This document shows, in pieces, positions 34,412 through 37,153 of a DNA stretch of 37,153 nt. Source of the stretch: JBGPRB01 sp964422155 (GTDB lineage Bacteria; Chloroflexota; Dehalococcoidia; Dehalococcoidales; RBG-16-60-22); NCBI GenBank assembly GCA_964422155.1, contig CAYQZZ010000015.1:1-37153 (forward strand), written 5' to 3'. The position numbers were made by a program, and so were the translations under genes. The notes beneath the pieces are model-generated. The model was not told where the DNA came from and searched no databases. It saw only the letters and a list, made by a program, of their open reading frames with translations. Every line of letters starts with the position of its first letter. Positions within the stretch are counted from its first letter, which is position 1.

Positions 34412-35214
34412 TGTCCGTCGCCACCGCCTTCTTAAAACGCGATTTTTCTCTGGCGCTGAGCTACCGCCTTTCCTTTATACTTCAAATATTCGGCATCTTC
34501 TTCAGCGTGGCTTCTTTCTATTTTCTCTCCCGGCTTTTCGGCAGCGCCCTGGTGCCCCAGTTGGAACAGTATGGAGGAGACTATTTCTCTTTCGTCCTTA
34601 TCGGCCTGGCTTTTACCAGCTATTTAGGACTATCCCTCTCTAACTTCTCTGGAAGTATCCGCGAGGGCCAGATGACAGGCACGCTGGAAATTATGCTCCT
34701 CAGCCCAACCCGGTTGAGCTCTATTCTACTCTCCTCGTCGTTATGGCCATACCTGCTCACCACAGTAAATGTCGTAGTCTATTTAATTGTAGGAGCACTG
34801 GTCTTCGGTTTCAGCGTGAGCCAGGCGAATTTTCTCACCGCTATCGTCATCCTGATTCTATCCATCGCTAGCTTCAGCGGCATCGGCATCCTGTCTGCCG
34901 CCGTGGTGCTGGTGGTGAAAAAGGGTGACCCGATAGCCTGGATATTCGGTGGGGTATCCACCCTGCTGGCTGGTGTCTACTACCCCATATCCGTGCTGCC
35001 TGATTGGCTGACGCCGCTATCCCATATATTGCCCATGACCTACGCCCTAGATGCTATGAGACTGGCAATGCTCCGAGGGTACTCAATTTATGAGGTGCGA
35101 TACGATATTCTGGCCTTGCTGGGATTCACGGTAGTCTTAACACCTCTTGCCTTCTTTGCTTTTCGAAAAGCCCTGAAGCAGGCAAAGAAGGAGGGAAGTT
35201 TAATACAGTATTAA
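34411..35214 (+). CDS. ABC-2 type transporter permease
   Basis: 267 residues with six predicted membrane helices (about 20-40, 55-78, 105-130, 140-165, 172-195 and 230-252). The sequence IREGQMTGTLEIMLLSPTR is the coupling region typical of ABC-2 permeases, and YYPISVLPDWLTPLSHILPMTYALDA matches the conserved end of the family. It starts one base within the stop of the ATPase gene (TGATG). With that ATPase it forms the exporter of the RiPP cassette. The substrate is inferred from the neighbourhood. Confidence 0.92.
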   Translation: MSVATAFLKRDFSLALSYRLSFILQIFGIFFSVASFYFLSRLFGSALVPQLEQYGGDYFSFVLIGLAFTSYLGLSLSNFSGSIREGQMTGTLEIMLLSPTRLSSILLSSSLWPYLLTTVNVVVYLIVGALVFGFSVSQANFLTAIVILILSIASFSGIGILSAAVVLVVKKGDPIAWIFGGVSTLLAGVYYPISVLPDWLTPLSHILPMTYALDAMRLAMLRGYSIYEVRYDILALLGFTVVLTPLAFFAFRKALKQAKKEGSLIQY

Positions 35215-35295
35215 GAGAACCCGCATTCAATATGAATTGCTGAGCTGGAATCGTGCCCAAATAGCCTAAGCTAATGCATTTTATTAAATATTTAA

Positions 35296-35301
35296 TATGA
35301 T
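35296..35301 (+). promoter_or_regulatory. Candidate -10 near the nucleotidyltransferase gene
   Basis: TATGAT at 35296-35301 is a close -10 match, but the ATG at 35308 begins only 7 nt later and no Shine-Dalgarno site is visible. If active, transcription would begin at or near the start codon and the mRNA would be leaderless. No good -35 is seen. The 93-bp gap from the permease could instead be read through. Confidence 0.3.
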
Positions 35302-35307
35302 AGTCGT

Positions 35308-36507
35308 ATGAGCGATCAAAATAATACGCAACTAACAAAAAAACCCAGATTATATTCTTCGGGAAAACGGGCGGCCAGAGAAATTTTGCTGCTCTGCACT
35401 ACAGCCAACCTATCTCCTGAGAGGAAGGAGCGAATATCCAGCCTCCTTTCCGGAAATGTAGATTGGAAATACTTGCTGGATCTGGCTATTTTTCATGGTA
35501 TCGCTCCACTGATTTCGCGTAACCTCGCTGTCAATGACCTCAACAGTCGGGTCTTAAAACCTTACTTAGAACGACTCAACGAAATTTATAACAAAACACT
35601 GTACCGGAATATGATTCTTTCTGACGAATTGACAAAAATATTGTCCGCCTTCAACCAACGTGGTATACCCGTAATATCTCTGAAAGGTATTGCCTTGGCA
35701 GAAATGCTTTACGAAAACCCGGCCCTGAGAACTATGTCAGATATGGATATTCTCGTTCAACCCGATGATCTAAAGCGAGCTAGCTCTCTTCTCATCGAGA
35801 TGGGCTATGCACAGTTAACGCTACCGAATTACAAGATACACCCATTCCATGGAGCGCCATATTACAAGCAGACAACATTTCCAATATTCATTGAACTCCA
35901 TTGGGATTTAGAAGATGAAAAGCTGATGTCCACGCCCAGGGAGAAGATATGGAGTCGAGCTCAAACGCTACAGCTACAATGGGGCAAGACAATGGTACTT
36001 TCACTAGAGGACACTCTTATGTTCTCAGTTGTCCAGCTTTGCAAGCAGTTCGACCAACTTAAGGTTCTCGGTGACATAGCCGAGCTTATTAAAAAGTATA
36101 AAGGGGGTTTAGATTGGCGCTATATTGTAAATTCGGCCCATTCCTGGGGGATTGGAACCGGTGTTTATTATTCCCTAAAGCGGGCACAAGACCTTCTTGA
36201 AGCACCGGTACTACTATCGGTAATCAAGGAATTAAAGCCGAAGGCATGGCGGCGCTGCATGGTTGAGTTCCTAGCAAGCCAAGTGATCTTCGTCTCACCA
36301 ATTAAATCGCACAAGCTGAGAATGGAGACGTTAGTCCTGGTTCGTGGCCTGATGATAAAACATGCCCGTCAGACACTGCTGGTTCTGGAAAAGTATCGCG
36401 GGGTGGGTGAGAGAGGTGCGTGGTTGAGGACAGTAATCTGGATAATGCTGGTATATATTACTGCTCTGGGACGCAACATAGCTGGCGTGATATCTGGCAG
36501 GAAGTAG
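35308..36507 (+). CDS. Nucleotidyltransferase-fold protein (NTP_transf_5-like)
   Basis: 399 residues. The family core GIPVISLKGIALAEMLY (about 113-129) is followed by RTMSDMDILVQPDDL (about 136-150), where the D-x-D pair in SDMDIL should bind metal. A later block IELHWDLEDEKL is also typical. Members of this family are found in lasso-peptide and other RiPP clusters beside HPrK-like kinases, where they may extend or modify a phosphorylated peptide terminus. Here it is the last gene of the cassette, which would suit a second step after the HPrK-like enzyme. The reaction is unproven. The last 70 residues are basic and include a hydrophobic stretch near 375-390. Confidence 0.82.
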   Translation: MSDQNNTQLTKKPRLYSSGKRAAREILLLCTTANLSPERKERISSLLSGNVDWKYLLDLAIFHGIAPLISRNLAVNDLNSRVLKPYLERLNEIYNKTLYRNMILSDELTKILSAFNQRGIPVISLKGIALAEMLYENPALRTMSDMDILVQPDDLKRASSLLIEMGYAQLTLPNYKIHPFHGAPYYKQTTFPIFIELHWDLEDEKLMSTPREKIWSRAQTLQLQWGKTMVLSLEDTLMFSVVQLCKQFDQLKVLGDIAELIKKYKGGLDWRYIVNSAHSWGIGTGVYYSLKRAQDLLEAPVLLSVIKELKPKAWRRCMVEFLASQVIFVSPIKSHKLRMETLVLVRGLMIKHARQTLLVLEKYRGVGERGAWLRTVIWIMLVYITALGRNIAGVISGRK

Positions 36508-36635
36508 CCGCTCAGGGTAATTAATAAATTAATAAATGAAACGACCTGTTATCGCGGTATTTTAGAGTCGCCGGATATATACTGAATACTATGACAGTGT
36601 ACCTTGAATACCGTAGTTGTACGTTTTCATAGGTA

Positions 36636-36875
36636 TTATTTATAGAATGAGCTTGTTTCCCTAATACTTGATTTATTCATATTGAAATCGTTGGACCGGG
36701 CCAGAAAATGGGCAATATCCTCCTGCTTAAATCTGCGGTCACCACGGCGAGTAATACGGTACGCCTTTAAAATACCCTGGTCACTCCAACGCCTAGCTGT
36801 ATTGACGTGGATGTGTAAAAGACGGGCAACATCCTTTATAGTTAACATTGGAATTATCTCATTATGAAGTAACAT
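36636..36875 (-). CDS. Excisionase/MerR-like HTH DNA-binding protein
   Basis: 79 residues. The HTH core is LTIKDVARLLHIHVNTARRWSDQGIL (about 11-36), followed by the wing RRGDRRFKQEDIAHFLARS (about 43-61). This is the helix-turn-helix_17 pattern of excisionase and MerR-type proteins. GAGGAG (reverse of 36883-36888) lies 7 nt before the ATG at 36875. The gene stands alone between two intergenic regions and no integrase is near, so it may be a small transcription factor and not a phage excisionase. The plain C-terminal 18 residues are not recognised. Confidence 0.82.
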   Translation of the reverse strand: MLLHNEIIPMLTIKDVARLLHIHVNTARRWSDQGILKAYRITRRGDRRFKQEDIAHFLARSNDFNMNKSSIRETSSFYK

Positions 36876-37044
36876 AACCTCACTCCTCTATTACTATATT
36901 AACCAGTTAAATATTAAGAAAGGCGATGTAAACAGCCAGCAAATTTCCTTCCCGTGGAAATAAACAATTAATAAATCTTTTAAAAAATACTGCCGTCAGG
37001 TATCGCAATATATGAAGATTGCTCATGTTCTCTGCGGAAGATAG

Positions 37045-37060
37045 GACAGACCGTTCTGTC
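37045..37060. promoter_or_regulatory. Perfect inverted repeat, possible operator
   Basis: GACAGA and TCTGTC flank CCGT, a 6-bp perfect palindrome about 170 bp upstream of the HTH gene and 40 bp before the last 11-bp array. It could be a binding site for the adjacent excisionase/MerR-like protein or an RNA hairpin. The rest of 36876-37100 (225 bp) shows no gene that I can support. Confidence 0.35.
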
Positions 37061-37100
37061 AACCCGGCAGTTTCTCCGTTATCGGGAGCCTGAGTATAAA

Positions 37101-37153
37101 TTCCTACCACTTTCTAACGCTTTGTTAACCGATTACCAACGCGAATATTATAT
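37101..37153 (+). promoter_or_regulatory. Tandem 11-bp boxes at the right edge
   Basis: Four heptamers at an exact 11-bp period: TTCCTAC (37101), TTCTAAC (37112), TGTTAAC (37123) and TACCAAC (37134). The expected -10 position (17 bp after the last box start) is 37151, where the sequence reads TAT and the window ends. TATTAT at 37146-37151 is also possible. A fourth member of the proposed regulon probably starts just outside the window on the plus strand. Confidence 0.6.

Noticed and set aside
30093..36507. Lasso-peptide biosynthetic cluster
   Set aside because: The kinase and nucleotidyltransferase recall lasso clusters, but there is no asparagine-synthetase-like cyclase or transglutaminase-like protease. 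A radical SAM/SPASM enzyme is present instead.
36907..37110. 67-codon minus-strand frame
   Set aside because: It overlaps the palindrome and box array, has no clear ribosome site, and its composition does not resemble a protein family.
1..37153. tRNA, rRNA, insertion sequence or integrase
   Set aside because: I saw no cloverleaf with a T-loop sequence, no rRNA-like stretch, no transposase and no terminal inverted repeats. This was by eye, so small RNA genes could be missed.

Overview
The window is bacterial and gene-dense, with moderate GC and several TTG or GTG starts behind clear Shine-Dalgarno sites. Protein style (a cytosolic PhoR-like kinase, a surface protein with many Ig-like repeats and a C-terminal membrane anchor, and no outer-membrane export gene in the polysaccharide locus) suggests a monoderm-type environmental bacterium. 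My best guess is Chloroflexota/Dehalococcoidia, but this is an impression that I could not test.

Layout. (1) 128-1763, minus strand: an OmpR/PhoB-type two-component pair, response regulator then kinase. (2) 1764-2378: a divergent control region with tandem 11-bp boxes. (3) 2379-4934: a REC protein of 851 residues whose GGDEF-like, kinase-like and HD-GYP-like parts all look catalytically degenerate. (4) 5046-22535, plus strand: a surface-polysaccharide locus with a nucleotide-sugar 6-dehydrogenase, a priming sugar-phosphate transferase, an oxidoreductase/acetyltransferase/aminotransferase trio (WbpB/D/E-like), a Wzz-like chain-length protein, two SDR sugar enzymes, five glycosyltransferases, an O-antigen ligase/polymerase and a flippase. 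It is followed by uppP (22568-23371), which recycles the undecaprenyl carrier. (5) 23382-29636, minus strand: a 1739-residue secreted surface protein (beta-helix, seven Ig-like repeats, two CARDB-like domains, membrane anchor) and two small paralogous membrane proteins. (6) 30093-36507, plus strand: a ribosomal peptide (RiPP) cassette with a PqqD-like leader-binding protein, a radical SAM/SPASM enzyme, a 60-residue Cys/Trp/Gly-rich precursor, an HPr-kinase-like protein, an S26-type peptidase, an ABC exporter and a nucleotidyltransferase-fold protein. (7) 36636-36875: a small excisionase/MerR-type DNA-binding protein.

Two observations stand out. First, the RiPP cassette pairs radical SAM maturation with an HPrK-like kinase and a nucleotidyltransferase-like protein, and its precursor ends in serine. 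That pair is known as C-terminal tailoring in some lasso-peptide clusters, but there is no lasso cyclase here. Second, arrays of four or five direct repeats (consensus about TTCTAAC) with an 11-bp period lie upstream of the degenerate sensor gene, the polysaccharide operon, the RiPP operon and a gene beyond the right edge. In all four the last box starts 17 bp before a -10-like position, as in PhoB/PhoP promoters. This suggests one response regulator, possibly the one at 1047-1763, controls cell-surface polysaccharide, peptide production and a signalling hub together.
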